Source: Burkholderia diffusa | Lineage (GTDB): Bacteria > Pseudomonadota > Gammaproteobacteria > Burkholderiales > Burkholderiaceae | DNA length: 64,000 bases | Reading direction: 5' to 3' | Assembly: GCF_902499115.1 (NCBI RefSeq) | Contig: NZ_CABVPN010000035.1 | Location: 18,143-82,142 of the forward strand | Notes under the pieces: generated by a model | Database searches by the model: none | Seen by the model: the letters and a program-made list of their open reading frames with translations, nothing else | Told to the model about the DNA's origin: nothing | Shown here: positions 16,616 through 25,296 of the stretch, one piece after another | How the letters are laid out: the number at the start of each line of letters is the position of its first letter | Numbering within the stretch: position 1 is the stretch's first letter | Position numbers and translations under genes: made by a program

Positions 16616-16828
16616 TTAGTTCGAAGCAGCTGCCGGTGCTTCGGCTTCGCTAGCTGCCTTCTTAGCTGCGTGGTGCTTCTTCTTTGCGTGGTGCTTCTTG
16701 GCAGCGTGCTTTGCCGGTGCCGAAGCAGCTGCCGGAGCAGCAGCCGAAGCAGCTTCCGGAGCCGAAGCTTGTGCGAAAGCTGCCGTTGCGAAGAGGCCAG
16801 CGACCAGAGCGGCGATCAGTTTGTTCAT
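16616..16828 (-). CDS. Small Ala/Lys/His-rich secreted protein, acid-shock-like
   Basis: The 70-residue product has a signal peptide (NKLIAALVAGLFATAAFAQA), an Ala/Pro stretch, then a Lys/His cluster (KHAAKKHHAKKKHHAAKK) and an Ala/Glu end. This composition resembles enterobacterial Asr acid-shock proteins, which are exported and may buffer protons. Codons differ from neighbouring genes: many GCT and GCA alanines instead of GCG, as is typical of highly expressed small proteins. A clean ribosome site (GAGGAACAC before the ATG) and a strong terminator support expression. Homology to Asr is by composition only. Confidence 0.72.
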   Translation of the reverse strand: MNKLIAALVAGLFATAAFAQASAPEAASAAAPAAASAPAKHAAKKHHAKKKHHAAKKAASEAEAPAAASN

Positions 16829-17109
16829 GTTGTGTTCCTCAGCTTTAGTTAATTAACCAAATGACCCGGCAATAGGAGTCATGTCGTCTAACGGTGCCAT
16901 CCACCTTTCGGTTGACAGACGCTTCGAGAAATTTCTCATTGCGCTGCGGGCGCCGAATCGTATTCGATAAAAACGTCGCTTTCGTGACGCAAACACGGGT
17001 TCGGCTGCCAATGCCGGATAGCTAAGGTTGGCATCTGCGTGGTTTAACGCGCGATCTTCGCAGGCGGTTGACGAAAAAGATGACGAAAAATTCGCGCGTC
17101 CGGAATGTG

Positions 17110-17688
17110 TCATTCTGCGCGTGCGAAACCGTCCCACGGGGCGCGCGGTGGGAGCGCGATTGTTTCGCCCGGTGCAATGCCGAGCGCGAATATGTCGAGC
17201 GCGCCGATGCCGACGCGCACGAGACGCAACGTCGGGAAGCCGATAGCGGAAGTCATCCGCCGCACCTGCCGGTTCTTGCCTTCGGTGATCGCAAGTTCGA
17301 TCCACGTGGTCGGGATCGCGGCGCGATAGCGGATCGGCGGATTGCGCGGCCACAGCGTGTCCGGCGGTTCGATGAATTCTGCGCGGCACGGGCGCGTCAC
17401 GTAGTCGCCGAGATCGACGCCGCGCGCGAGCGCCTTCAGGTCGGCCGGGCCCGGCGCACCGTCGACCTGCGCCCAGTAGCGCTTGACGAGCTTGTGGCGT
17501 GGTTCGGCGATGCGCGCCTGCAGCGCGCCGTCGTCGGTGAGCAGCAGCAGGCCCTCGCTGTCCGCGTCGAGCCGGCCGGCCGGGTAGACGCCGGGTGCTT
17601 TTACCCAGTCGCCGAGCGACGGCCGCGTCTCGTGCGCGGAAAACTGGCAAATCGTGCCGAACGGCTTGTTGAGGGCGATCAGGGTCAT
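17110..17688 (-). CDS. rluE: 23S rRNA pseudouridine synthase, RluE-type
   Basis: The 192-residue protein lacks the S4 domain and has the RsuA-superfamily catalytic motif GRLDADSEGLLLLTDDG with the active-site Asp, plus KRYWAQVDG and EGKNRQVRRM. Length and the missing S4 domain fit RluE, which modifies U2457 of 23S rRNA. The start MTLIALNKPFG is the usual one for the family. It is divergent from icd; the 274-bp gap holds the icd control region. Confidence 0.88.
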   Translation of the reverse strand: MTLIALNKPFGTICQFSAHETRPSLGDWVKAPGVYPAGRLDADSEGLLLLTDDGALQARIAEPRHKLVKRYWAQVDGAPGPADLKALARGVDLGDYVTRPCRAEFIEPPDTLWPRNPPIRYRAAIPTTWIELAITEGKNRQVRRMTSAIGFPTLRLVRVGIGALDIFALGIAPGETIALPPRAPWDGFARAE

Positions 17689-17784
17689 GGCGGGCGTCCG
17701 CCCGGCGTGCCGCGGCGGAAGCGGGACGGGCGGTCTATGGCAAATGGCGGAATCTTAATGCATAATACGGAACGGCAAGTCCTC

Positions 17785-17800
17785 TGTCTTATATAAGACA
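17785..17800. promoter_or_regulatory. Perfect 16-bp palindrome upstream of icd
   Basis: TGTCTTATATAAGACA is fully self-complementary. It lies about 165 bp before the icd ATG, in an AT-rich stretch with a possible -10 (TATAAG) inside it. A dimeric repressor would cover the promoter. The regulator is not identified; the shape suits a GntR- or TetR-type protein. Confidence 0.55.
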
Positions 17801-17962
17801 TAAGGGAAGACTTGATACGCAGCGTCGCGCTTCGTGCCGCCGGCCCCGGTTGGGGCGCTAGAATAGCGCTCGCTGTTGCCGTCACGAGGGTGGCAGGGCC
17901 ACCTCGCCGCGCGCGCAGTTTCGACCAGCATCACCTGCTCAGCCACGTCACTGGAGTCGATC

Positions 17963-19219
17963 ATGCCGTATCAGCACATCAAGGTTCCGGAGGGCGGTGA
18001 CAAGATCACCGTCAACAAGGACTTCTCGCTCAATGTTTCCGATCAGCCGATCATTCCCTATATCGAAGGCGACGGTACGGGCTTCGATATCACGCCGGTG
18101 ATGATCAAGGTCGTCGATGCGGCGGTCGCGCATGCCTACAAGGGCAAGCGCAAGATCCACTGGATGGAGATCTTCGCGGGCGAGAAGGCGACGAAGGTGT
18201 ACGGTCCGGACGTGTGGCTGCCGGACGAAACGCTGCAGGTGCTGAAGGAATACGTGGTGTCGATCAAGGGGCCGCTGACGACCCCGGTCGGCGGCGGCAT
18301 CCGTTCGCTGAACGTCGCGCTGCGCCAGGAGCTCGACCTCTACGTGTGCCTGCGCCCGGTCCAGTATTTCAAGGGCGTGCCGTCGCCGGTGCGCGAGCCG
18401 CAAAAGATCGACATGGTGATCTTCCGCGAGAACTCGGAAGACATCTACGCGGGCATCGAATGGGCCGCGGGCTCCGAGCAGGCGAAGAAAGTCATCAAGT
18501 TCCTGCAGGAAGAAATGGGCGTGAAGAAGATCCGCTTCCCGGAAACCTCGGGGATCGGCGTCAAGCCCGTGTCGACCGAAGGCACCGAGCGTCTCGTGCG
18601 CAAGGCGATCCAGTATGCGATCGACAACGATCGCAAGTCGGTCACGCTGGTGCACAAGGGCAACATCATGAAGTTCACGGAAGGCTTGTTCCGTGACGCC
18701 GGCTATGCGCTCGCGCAGAAGGAATTCGGCGGCGAGCTGATCGACGGCGGCCCGTGGATGCGCGTGAAGAACCCGAAGACGGGCAACGAGATCGTCATCA
18801 AGGATTCGATCGCCGACGCGTTCCTGCAGCAGATCCTGCTGCGTCCGGCCGAATACGACGTGATCGCGACGCTGAACCTGAACGGCGACTACATCTCCGA
18901 CGCGCTGGCCGCTCAGGTCGGCGGCATCGGGATCGCGCCGGGCGCGAACCTGTCTGATTCGGTCGCGATGTTCGAGGCGACCCACGGCACGGCACCGAAG
19001 TACGCGGGCAAGGATTACGTGAACCCCGGTTCCGAGATCCTGTCGGCGGAAATGATGCTGCGCCACCTCGGCTGGACGGAAGCGGCCGACACGATCATCG
19101 CCGCGATGGAGAAGTCGATCCTGCAGAAGCGCGTCACGTACGACTTCGCGCGCCTGATGGAAGGCGCGACGCAGGTGTCGTGCTCCGGCTTCGGCGAAGT
19201 GCTGATCGAGAACATGTAA
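17963..19219 (+). CDS. icd: NADP-dependent isocitrate dehydrogenase, dimeric
   Basis: The 418-residue enzyme converts isocitrate to 2-oxoglutarate and CO2 in the TCA cycle. The substrate-site serine region GGGIRSLNVALRQ, phosphorylated by AceK in enterics, is intact, as are EGDGTG, FRENSEDIYAG and ATHGTAPKYAG. The length matches E. coli Icd (416). The ATG at 17963 follows a TGGAG site; the open frame upstream is unconserved. A terminator follows. The unrelated monomeric isozyme lies directly downstream on the same strand. Confidence 0.96.
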   Translation: MPYQHIKVPEGGDKITVNKDFSLNVSDQPIIPYIEGDGTGFDITPVMIKVVDAAVAHAYKGKRKIHWMEIFAGEKATKVYGPDVWLPDETLQVLKEYVVSIKGPLTTPVGGGIRSLNVALRQELDLYVCLRPVQYFKGVPSPVREPQKIDMVIFRENSEDIYAGIEWAAGSEQAKKVIKFLQEEMGVKKIRFPETSGIGVKPVSTEGTERLVRKAIQYAIDNDRKSVTLVHKGNIMKFTEGLFRDAGYALAQKEFGGELIDGGPWMRVKNPKTGNEIVIKDSIADAFLQQILLRPAEYDVIATLNLNGDYISDALAAQVGGIGIAPGANLSDSVAMFEATHGTAPKYAGKDYVNPGSEILSAEMMLRHLGWTEAADTIIAAMEKSILQKRVTYDFARLMEGATQVSCSGFGEVLIENM

Positions 19220-19254
19220 GTCCCCTTCCGGGGCGGGCCGGCGGATAGCCGGCA

Positions 19255-19288
19255 GCCCCGGCGCCTACTGCCGGCGCCGGGGCGTTTC
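19255..19288 (+). terminator. Intrinsic terminator after icd
   Basis: GCCCCGGCGCC and GGCGCCGGGGC form an 11-bp perfect stem with a 7-base loop, followed by GTTT. The U-tract is short. It separates the two isocitrate dehydrogenase genes. Confidence 0.7.
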
Positions 19289-19499
19289 ATGAACGGCAGG
19301 TTTGTTGGCAGGGCGGTCCGGCATGCGGGCCGCGGCGCCGCGATGCGGCCCGCATGCCCTGCAAGGTAGAACATGACGGCCCTCGCAACACCACCGCCCG
19401 GCTAGCCGGCACGCCCCTTTCGCGATCGACCCGGTCGCTCCCCGCCGATTACCGTCGGCGCCCCTCAGTCCCAAATTTTCACGTAGCAACGCATCGACC

Positions 19500-21728
19500 A
19501 TGTCCACTTCGCCCAAGATCATCTACACCCTCACCGACGAAGCGCCGGCGCTCGCGACCTATTCGCTGCTGCCGATCGTCAAGGCCTTCACGCGCTCGTC
19601 GGGCGTCGCCGTCGAAACGCGCGACATCTCGCTCGCCGGCCGCATCATCGCGGCATTCGCCGACGTCCTGCCGCCGGAGCAGAAGGGTTCCGACGATCTG
19701 GCCGAACTGGGCCAGCTCACGCTGAAGCCGGAAGCGAACATCATCAAGCTGCCGAACATCAGCGCATCGGTGCCGCAGCTCAAGGCCGCGATCGCCGAAC
19801 TGCAGGCGCAGGGCTACAAGCTGCCGGCGTACCCGGAAGAGCCGTCGACCGACGAAGAGAAGGCCGTCAAGGCCCGCTACGACAAGATCAAGGGCAGCGC
19901 GGTGAACCCGGTGCTGCGCGAAGGCAACTCCGACCGTCGCGCGCCGCTGTCGGTCAAGAACTACGCACGCAAGCACCCGCACAAGATGGGCGCATGGAAG
20001 GCCACGTCGAAGGCGCACGTCGCGCACATGAGCGAAGGCGACTTCTACGGCAGCGAGAAGTCGGCGCTGATCGCCGATGCCGGCAGCGTGAAGATCGAAC
20101 TCACGACGGCCGACGGCGTGAAGAAGGTGCTGAAGGAAAAGACGGCCGTGAAGGCCGGTGAAGTCATCGATGCATCGGTGATGAGCCGCAAGGCGCTGCG
20201 CAGCTTCATCGAAGCGCAGATCGCCGACGCGAAGGCGCAGGACGTGCTGTTTTCGGTGCACCTGAAGGCGACCATGATGAAGGTCTCGGACCCGGTCCTG
20301 TTCGGTCACTTCGTGTCGGTGTTCTACCGCGACGTGCTCGCGAAGCACGCGGAGGTGCTGGCGCAGGTCGGCTTCAACCCGAACAACGGCATCGGCGACC
20401 TGTACGCGCGCCTGAAGGACCTGCCGGCCGACACGCGCGAAGCGATCGAAGCCGACGTCAAGGCCGAATACGCAGTGCGTCCGCGCCTCGCGATGGTCAA
20501 CTCGGACAAGGGCATCACGAACCTGCACGTGCCGAGCGACGTGATCGTCGACGCATCGATGCCGGCGATGATCCGCGAGTCGGGCTGCATGTGGGGCCCG
20601 GACGGCGAACTGTACGACGCGAAGGCCGTGATTCCGGACCGCTGCTACGCGGGTGTCTATCAGGCCGTGATCGAGGACTGCAAGCAGCACGGCGCATTCG
20701 ACCCGGTCACGATGGGCAGCGTGCCGAACGTCGGCCTGATGGCGCAGGCGGCCGAGGAATACGGTTCGCATGACAAGACGTTCCAGATTCCGGCCGACGG
20801 CGTCGTGCGCGTCACGGACGAAGCCGGCAACGTGCTGCTCGAGCACGCGGTCGAGTCGGGCGACATCTGGCGCATGTGCCAGACGAAGGACGCGCCGGTG
20901 CAGGACTGGGTCAAGCTCGCGGTGAACCGCGCCCGCGCGACCGGCGTGCCGGCCGTGTTCTGGCTCGATCCGGCACGTGCGCACGACGCGCAGATCATCG
21001 CGAAGGTCGAACGCTACCTGAAGGATCACGACACGAATGGCCTCGACATCCGCATCATGACGCCGGAAGATGCGACGCGTTTCTCGCTCGAGCGCATCCG
21101 CGCGGGCAAGGACACGATCTCGGTCACGGGCAACGTGCTGCGCGACTACCTGACCGACCTGTTCCCGATCATGGAACTCGGCACCAGCGCGAAGATGCTG
21201 TCCATCGTGCCGCTGATGGCCGGCGGCGGGATGTTCGAAACGGGCGCGGGCGGCTCGGCACCGAAGCACGTGCAGCAGTTCGTCGAGGAAGGCTTCCTGC
21301 GCTGGGATTCGCTCGGCGAATTCCTCGCGCTGGCCGCGTCGCTCGAACACCTCGGCAACGCGTACCAGAACCCGAAGGCGCTCGTGCTCGCGAAGACGCT
21401 CGACCAGGCGACCGGCAAGTTCCTGGACGAGAACAAATCGCCGGCGCGCAAGGTCGGCGGCCTCGACAATCGCGGCAGCCACTTCTATCTGTGCCTTTAC
21501 TGGGCGCAGGCGCTGGCCGAGCAGACCGAGGATGCCGCGCTGAAGGCGCAGTTCGAAGGCGTCGCGAAGTCGCTGTCCGACAGCGAAGCGCGCATCCTGG
21601 AAGAACTGTCGGCCGCGCAGGGCACCGCGCAGGCGATCGGCGGCTACTACCGTCCGAACGTCGAGCTGACGAGCCGGGCGATGCGCCCGAGCGCAACGCT
21701 GAACGGCATCGTCGACGCAGTCGCCTGA
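19500..21728 (+). CDS. NADP-dependent isocitrate dehydrogenase, monomeric type
   Basis: The 742-residue protein is the monomeric IDH family, the same length as the Azotobacter and Corynebacterium enzymes. Diagnostic stretches are PNISASVPQLKAAI, EGNSDRRAPLSVKNYARKHP (substrate binding), FSVHLKATMMKVSDP and DNRGSHFYLCLYWAQ. It does the same reaction as Icd but has an unrelated sequence and is not controlled by AceK. The ATG at 19500 follows a weak site (ACGTAGCAACG). Having both types side by side suggests differential regulation rather than redundancy. Confidence 0.96.
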   Translation: MSTSPKIIYTLTDEAPALATYSLLPIVKAFTRSSGVAVETRDISLAGRIIAAFADVLPPEQKGSDDLAELGQLTLKPEANIIKLPNISASVPQLKAAIAELQAQGYKLPAYPEEPSTDEEKAVKARYDKIKGSAVNPVLREGNSDRRAPLSVKNYARKHPHKMGAWKATSKAHVAHMSEGDFYGSEKSALIADAGSVKIELTTADGVKKVLKEKTAVKAGEVIDASVMSRKALRSFIEAQIADAKAQDVLFSVHLKATMMKVSDPVLFGHFVSVFYRDVLAKHAEVLAQVGFNPNNGIGDLYARLKDLPADTREAIEADVKAEYAVRPRLAMVNSDKGITNLHVPSDVIVDASMPAMIRESGCMWGPDGELYDAKAVIPDRCYAGVYQAVIEDCKQHGAFDPVTMGSVPNVGLMAQAAEEYGSHDKTFQIPADGVVRVTDEAGNVLLEHAVESGDIWRMCQTKDAPVQDWVKLAVNRARATGVPAVFWLDPARAHDAQIIAKVERYLKDHDTNGLDIRIMTPEDATRFSLERIRAGKDTISVTGNVLRDYLTDLFPIMELGTSAKMLSIVPLMAGGGMFETGAGGSAPKHVQQFVEEGFLRWDSLGEFLALAASLEHLGNAYQNPKALVLAKTLDQATGKFLDENKSPARKVGGLDNRGSHFYLCLYWAQALAEQTEDAALKAQFEGVAKSLSDSEARILEELSAAQGTAQAIGGYYRPNVELTSRAMRPSATLNGIVDAVA

Positions 21729-21799
21729 CGCAGGCCGCGCTCCCGCGCGCGCCACGGCAACGGCAGCGGCCGATGCGGCTCGCTGTTCCGCCGAACATG

Positions 21800-21827
21800 A
21801 AAACGCCCCGGTCACCCGGGGCGTTTT
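21800..21827. terminator. Bidirectional terminator between monomeric IDH and 74-aa gene
   Basis: AAACGCCCCGG, a TCA loop and CCGGGGCGTTT form an 11-bp stem, with A on the left and TTTTTC on the right. It serves the two convergent genes. Confidence 0.9.
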
Positions 21828-21845
21828 TCGTTGCCGGCGTGCCAT

Positions 21846-22070
21846 TCAGACGTGAACGATTTCCCACTCCGCGATTTCGTGCGGCACTTCGAGCGTGGCC
21901 GTATCCAGTTCGGACAATTGCTCGCAATCGCCGCGGGAGATGTGGTCGGCCGCCACTTCCGGGCACGAGAACGCGCCGAGCAGGGCGTTGCCGAACGTCG
22001 CTTCCCAGCCGCCGTTACCCGGCAGGATATAGAACGACCCGAGCGCTGAACCAAAGCGAAATCCCTTCAT
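21846..22070 (-). CDS. Hypothetical protein, 74 aa
   Basis: This short reading frame has a good start: GGGAGA six bases before the ATG. The product is a soluble, acidic 74-residue protein beginning MKGFRFGSALGSFYILPGNG and ending AEWEIVHV. I recognise no family. The strong terminator and ribosome site support a real gene. The longer open frame upstream has no start signal. Confidence 0.62.
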   Translation of the reverse strand: MKGFRFGSALGSFYILPGNGGWEATFGNALLGAFSCPEVAADHISRGDCEQLSELDTATLEVPHEIAEWEIVHV

Positions 22071-22767
22071 TTCCGTTCTCCCTTTCTGATCACAAGCGAT
22101 TCTGTTGTGCCGCCCGCCGGCTCGTCCGGCTGTGGCCCGACTGGCTGCTTGCGCCGGGGTCCATATCGACCGTCGTGGCGAAGCGTCAGTGCATGGAACA
22201 AAGTCTACGTCCGGGGCGGCGCCCGATGGTGCGCGTAGAGCGCTTTCTCGAAACAAAAAATCTCTCGTAAAAACAGAGGCTTATTGCGCGCGTTTTGTAT
22301 CGCGGAACGTTTTTTGGCATCGCGAAACAGCGAATTTGTGCCATGCACCACGAATTTTTATAACGCAGTGACTTATTCCGCATCGTGAAAAATTGGCGGG
22401 TTCATGCGTGGGTGCCGCGCGGCATGCCGATCGCGGGATGAGCGGCAGGGGCGAACTGTCTCGACCGGGCGTGGCGAAAGCGGTCGGCGAAGGCCGGCGG
22501 TCGGCTCCAATTGCGATGAATGCGGCGAGGTGCCGCAGCACCCGGCGACGATCGAAAACGCTCGATGATCGCAAGCCGGTCCGTTCGTCCGACCGGTCGC
22601 CCTGCGTTGTATCGACGCTCGTCCGCTGCTTCCGTGCCTCAGCCGGGGGCTGCGGTTATGATGACGCGGGCATCAGGATTCGCGTCGCGCACGAGCGCTT
22701 CTCCGTGCCCGCCGGCGCGAGTGTCGCGACGGCGGCGCGACGCAGCATGAATAACGAGGAACGATTG
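22071..22767. other. Long intergenic region with spaced ATCGCG repeats
   Basis: This 700-bp gap lies between the 74-aa gene and the multicopper oxidase. No convincing coding frame is present. An AT-rich core at 22280-22390 carries two imperfect direct copies of GTTTTGNNATCGCGRAAC (22292-22308 and 22309-22328) exactly 20 bp apart, and a third related GCATCGTGAAA at 22380-22390. The spacing puts the copies on one face of the helix, as for operators of dimeric regulators. The rest (22400-22740) is ordinary GC-rich sequence with nothing recognisable. Confidence 0.4.
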
Positions 22768-24366
22768 ATGATACGGAGAACCTTCCTGTCGCACGCCATC
22801 GGCGTCGCGGCGGCATCGCTGTTTGCGCGCACCGCCTGGGCGCAGCATGCCAACCATGCGGGCATGGCAGGCATGGATCAGATGGACGACATGCCGGGCA
22901 TGTCAGGGATGGCAGACCACGCGCAACACGCGAAATCGGCGCCGGCTGCGCTCGCGGCGGCCGATGCGCTGCCGGCCGGCGCGCCGCTCGCGTCGCTGCG
23001 CACGCTTGCGAACGAAAGCCGCGAGCCGGGCACGTTCCGCGCGACGTTGGTCGCCCAGCCGGTCGCGCGTCCGATGTTGCACGGTGCGCGTCCGACGACG
23101 TTCTGGCAGTTCGGCGCGGGCACGCAAGGGCCGGTGGTCGGCTCGCTGATCGACGTGCGCGAGGGCGACACGGTCGAAATCCGCTTCGTGAACAAGCTGC
23201 CGCAGCCGTCGACGATCCACTGGCACGGCCTGCCGGTGCCGCCCGACCAGGACGGCAACCCGTCCGATCCCGTCGCGCCGGGCGCGTCGCGCGTGTATCG
23301 CTTCACGCTGCCGAAGGGGAGCGCCGGCACGTACTGGTATCACCCGCATCCGCACATGATGACCGCCGAGCAGGTGTTCCGCGGGCTGGCCGGCCCGTTC
23401 GTCGTGCGTGCCGCCGACGATCCGCTCGCCGGCTGGCCCGAGCGCAACCTGTTCGTGTCCGACCTGAAACTCGCGCGCGACGGCACGATCCCGCCGAACG
23501 ACATGATGGACTGGATGAACGGCCGCGAAGGCCAGTTCGTGCTGGTCAACGGTGCGCGCCGGCCGCGGATCGACGTCTCGGGCGACGAGCGCTGGCGCGT
23601 GTGGAACGCGTGCAGCGCGCGCTACCTGCGCATTGCGTTCGACGACGGCCGCGCGTTCGAGCAGGTCGGCACCGACGGCGGGCTGTTCGATGCGCCGCGC
23701 CGCGTGACGTCGCTGCTGCTCGCGCCGGGCGAGCGTGCGGAACTGCTGGTGCGCGCCGGCGATCGCGCGTCACACGCGGTGCTGCAGGCTGCCGAATACG
23801 ACCGCCGCAAGATGGCGATGTCGCACGACGGCGGCCACGGCAGCCTGCCGCCCGATCCGGCGCTGCCGCTCGCCGACGTCACGTTCGCACCGGCCGCCGC
23901 CCGTGCGCTGCCGGCCACGCTGCGCGCGGTGCCCGCCCTCGGCGAACCGGTCGCGCACAAGGAAGTCGCGTTCGGCGAAGAGATGGACATGGACGCGATG
24001 ATGAACAGCCCGGCGCATGGTCGCCCGGCCGGGATGCGCTTCACGATCAACGGCGCGACCTACGCGCCGCACCGTGCGACGCTGACGAGCCGCCGAGGCG
24101 ACGTCGAACGCTGGGCGATTCGCAACGCCACCGACATGGATCACCCGTTCCATTTGCACGGCACGCAATTCCAGGTGATCGAGCGCGCATCGGGCGGCAC
24201 GCGCACGAGCGAACCATTCCGCGCGTGGCGCGACACCGTGAACGTGCGCAGCGGCGAGACCGTGACGATACTCGTCATGCAGGACATGCCCGGCGAGCGC
24301 ATGCTTCACTGCCATATTCTCGAACACGAGGATCTCGGCATGATGGGCACGCTGAAGGTCGTGTAA
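22768..24366 (+). CDS. Multicopper oxidase (CueO/CopA-like), Tat-exported
   Basis: The 532-residue protein has all copper-site motifs: HWHG, WYHPHPH, HPFHLHG and HCHILEHEDLGMM, which build the type 1, 2 and 3 centres. The N-terminus has a twin-arginine motif (RRTFLSH) and an AWAQH cleavage site, so it is exported folded. A Met/His/Asp-rich stretch follows (NHAGMAGMDQMDDMPGMSGM), typical of Cu(I) binding in copper-tolerance oxidases. The likely role is oxidation of periplasmic Cu(I). The ATG at 22768 follows GAGGA seven bases upstream; MNNEER seven codons earlier is the alternative. No copper pump or CueR gene is adjacent. Confidence 0.9.
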   Translation: MIRRTFLSHAIGVAAASLFARTAWAQHANHAGMAGMDQMDDMPGMSGMADHAQHAKSAPAALAAADALPAGAPLASLRTLANESREPGTFRATLVAQPVARPMLHGARPTTFWQFGAGTQGPVVGSLIDVREGDTVEIRFVNKLPQPSTIHWHGLPVPPDQDGNPSDPVAPGASRVYRFTLPKGSAGTYWYHPHPHMMTAEQVFRGLAGPFVVRAADDPLAGWPERNLFVSDLKLARDGTIPPNDMMDWMNGREGQFVLVNGARRPRIDVSGDERWRVWNACSARYLRIAFDDGRAFEQVGTDGGLFDAPRRVTSLLLAPGERAELLVRAGDRASHAVLQAAEYDRRKMAMSHDGGHGSLPPDPALPLADVTFAPAAARALPATLRAVPALGEPVAHKEVAFGEEMDMDAMMNSPAHGRPAGMRFTINGATYAPHRATLTSRRGDVERWAIRNATDMDHPFHLHGTQFQVIERASGGTRTSEPFRAWRDTVNVRSGETVTILVMQDMPGERMLHCHILEHEDLGMMGTLKVV

Positions 24367-24491
24367 CGAGTATTGAATATGTTTCACGCGTATGTCGGCA
24401 TTCGATTTGCGCGTGAAACAGGACAATGCATGTTCAATTATCGGGATTGAACGAAAAGGCCTGCCAATCGAATTAACGCGTGGCTGGTCTG

Positions 24492-24527
24492 AAAAAAAAG
24501 AAACCCGGCGCAATGCCGGGTTTCTTC
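24492..24527. terminator. Intrinsic terminator, mainly for the cold-shock gene
   Basis: GAAACCCGGC and GCCGGGTTTC form a 10-bp stem, with eight U in the minus direction and TTC in the plus direction. It lies between the convergent csp and multicopper oxidase genes. Confidence 0.88.
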
Positions 24528-24545
24528 GTCTGATATCCGGTGCCT

Positions 24546-24749
24546 TTACGCGGCCTGGATGTTCGACGCTTGCTTGCCCTTCGGCCCTTGAACGACCTCG
24601 AAGCTCACCTTCTGGCCTTCCTTCAGGGTCTTGAAGCCCTGCATGTTGATGGCCGAGAAGTGCGCAAACAGATCTTCACCGCCCTCGTCGGGAGTGATGA
24701 AACCGAAGCCCTTCGCGTCGTTGAACCACTTAACGATACCAGTTGCCAT
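24546..24749 (-). CDS. cspA: Cold-shock protein, CspA family
   Basis: The 67-residue OB-fold protein has both RNA-binding motifs (KGFGFITPD and DLFAHFSAI) and the usual length. CspA proteins bind single-stranded RNA and act as RNA chaperones or antiterminators. The start MATGIVKWFND is standard. A predicted promoter places the start of transcription about 147 nt upstream, the size of the classic thermosensing cspA leader. Confidence 0.95.
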   Translation of the reverse strand: MATGIVKWFNDAKGFGFITPDEGGEDLFAHFSAINMQGFKTLKEGQKVSFEVVQGPKGKQASNIQAA

Positions 24750-24902
24750 TTTCCTACTTCCCCTGTCACACAGTCGCTGCTACTTACCACGAGCACGCTC
24801 GAAAAGCTAAACGACCGGAAAATACAGCCGTTCCCCCCTCACAAGCTCACCTTCGGCCTCTTTCATTTCGCCAACCGACGAGTTGAAAAAAGTGCCAGCT
24901 TG

Positions 24903-24931
24903 ATTGTTGGCGCTCTTTATTTGAGTGTCAA
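24903..24931 (-). promoter_or_regulatory. Predicted sigma-70 promoter of cspA
   Basis: On the minus strand a perfect -35 TTGACA is followed after 17 bp by AACAAT as -10. Transcription would start near 24896, giving a leader of about 147 nt. The leader is AT-rich for this genome. Confidence 0.65.
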
Positions 24932-25025
24932 GCGGAATTTTTAGACGGTTAGAGGGCCGTTGTAAAGAACCCATTTTCAGGGTTTTTCCGGCTTTGCTTT
25001 GCAGCATGCCGCCGAGCGCGCGGAC

Positions 25026-25187
25026 TTGAAAAGTCGCATAATCGGCTCATATACCAGGCTCGAGTGACACGCGATCGAGTCGTCCCGGCTTGTGGGATAC
25101 TGGATGCGGATGCGACGTCCGGTGCGGTTTCCCCCTGACGGTTCGTGTTCCGCGCCAAGCGTGAAAGCCGGCACCGCAGCCGGCTTT
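25026..25187 (+). promoter_or_regulatory. Possible promoter and hairpin upstream of clpS (small RNA or leader)
   Basis: TTGAAA and TATACC, 18 bp apart (25026-25055), look like a promoter. About 110 bp on, a perfect 9-bp stem AAAGCCGGC / GCCGGCTTT (25164-25187) follows, with only a short U tract. The segment could be a small RNA of about 130 nt or the clpS leader with a partial terminator. No protein is evident in it. The rest of the gap between csp and clpS shows nothing else. Confidence 0.35.
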
Positions 25188-25296
25188 CGTATGGTGCGAA
25201 GACGATCGCGAGTCGTCGGGAACCAGGGAGGGCGCCGGCCGGTCGGTCGGGTAATGGCAGGATTGCGGGCCTGTCCGAGTTGTTTAGAATGGGTGT

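Noticed and set aside
19479..21845. 788-codon open frame antisense to the monomeric isocitrate dehydrogenase
   Set aside because: Shadow of the IDH gene with no recognisable motif.
22400..22420. Sigma-54-like GG/GC pair in TTGGCGGGTTCATGCG
   Set aside because: The spacing between the GG and GC elements is one base short of the required distance.
22393..22767. 125-codon N-terminal extension of the multicopper oxidase
   Set aside because: The Tat signal sequence must be at the N-terminus, and GAGGA precedes the ATG at 22768.
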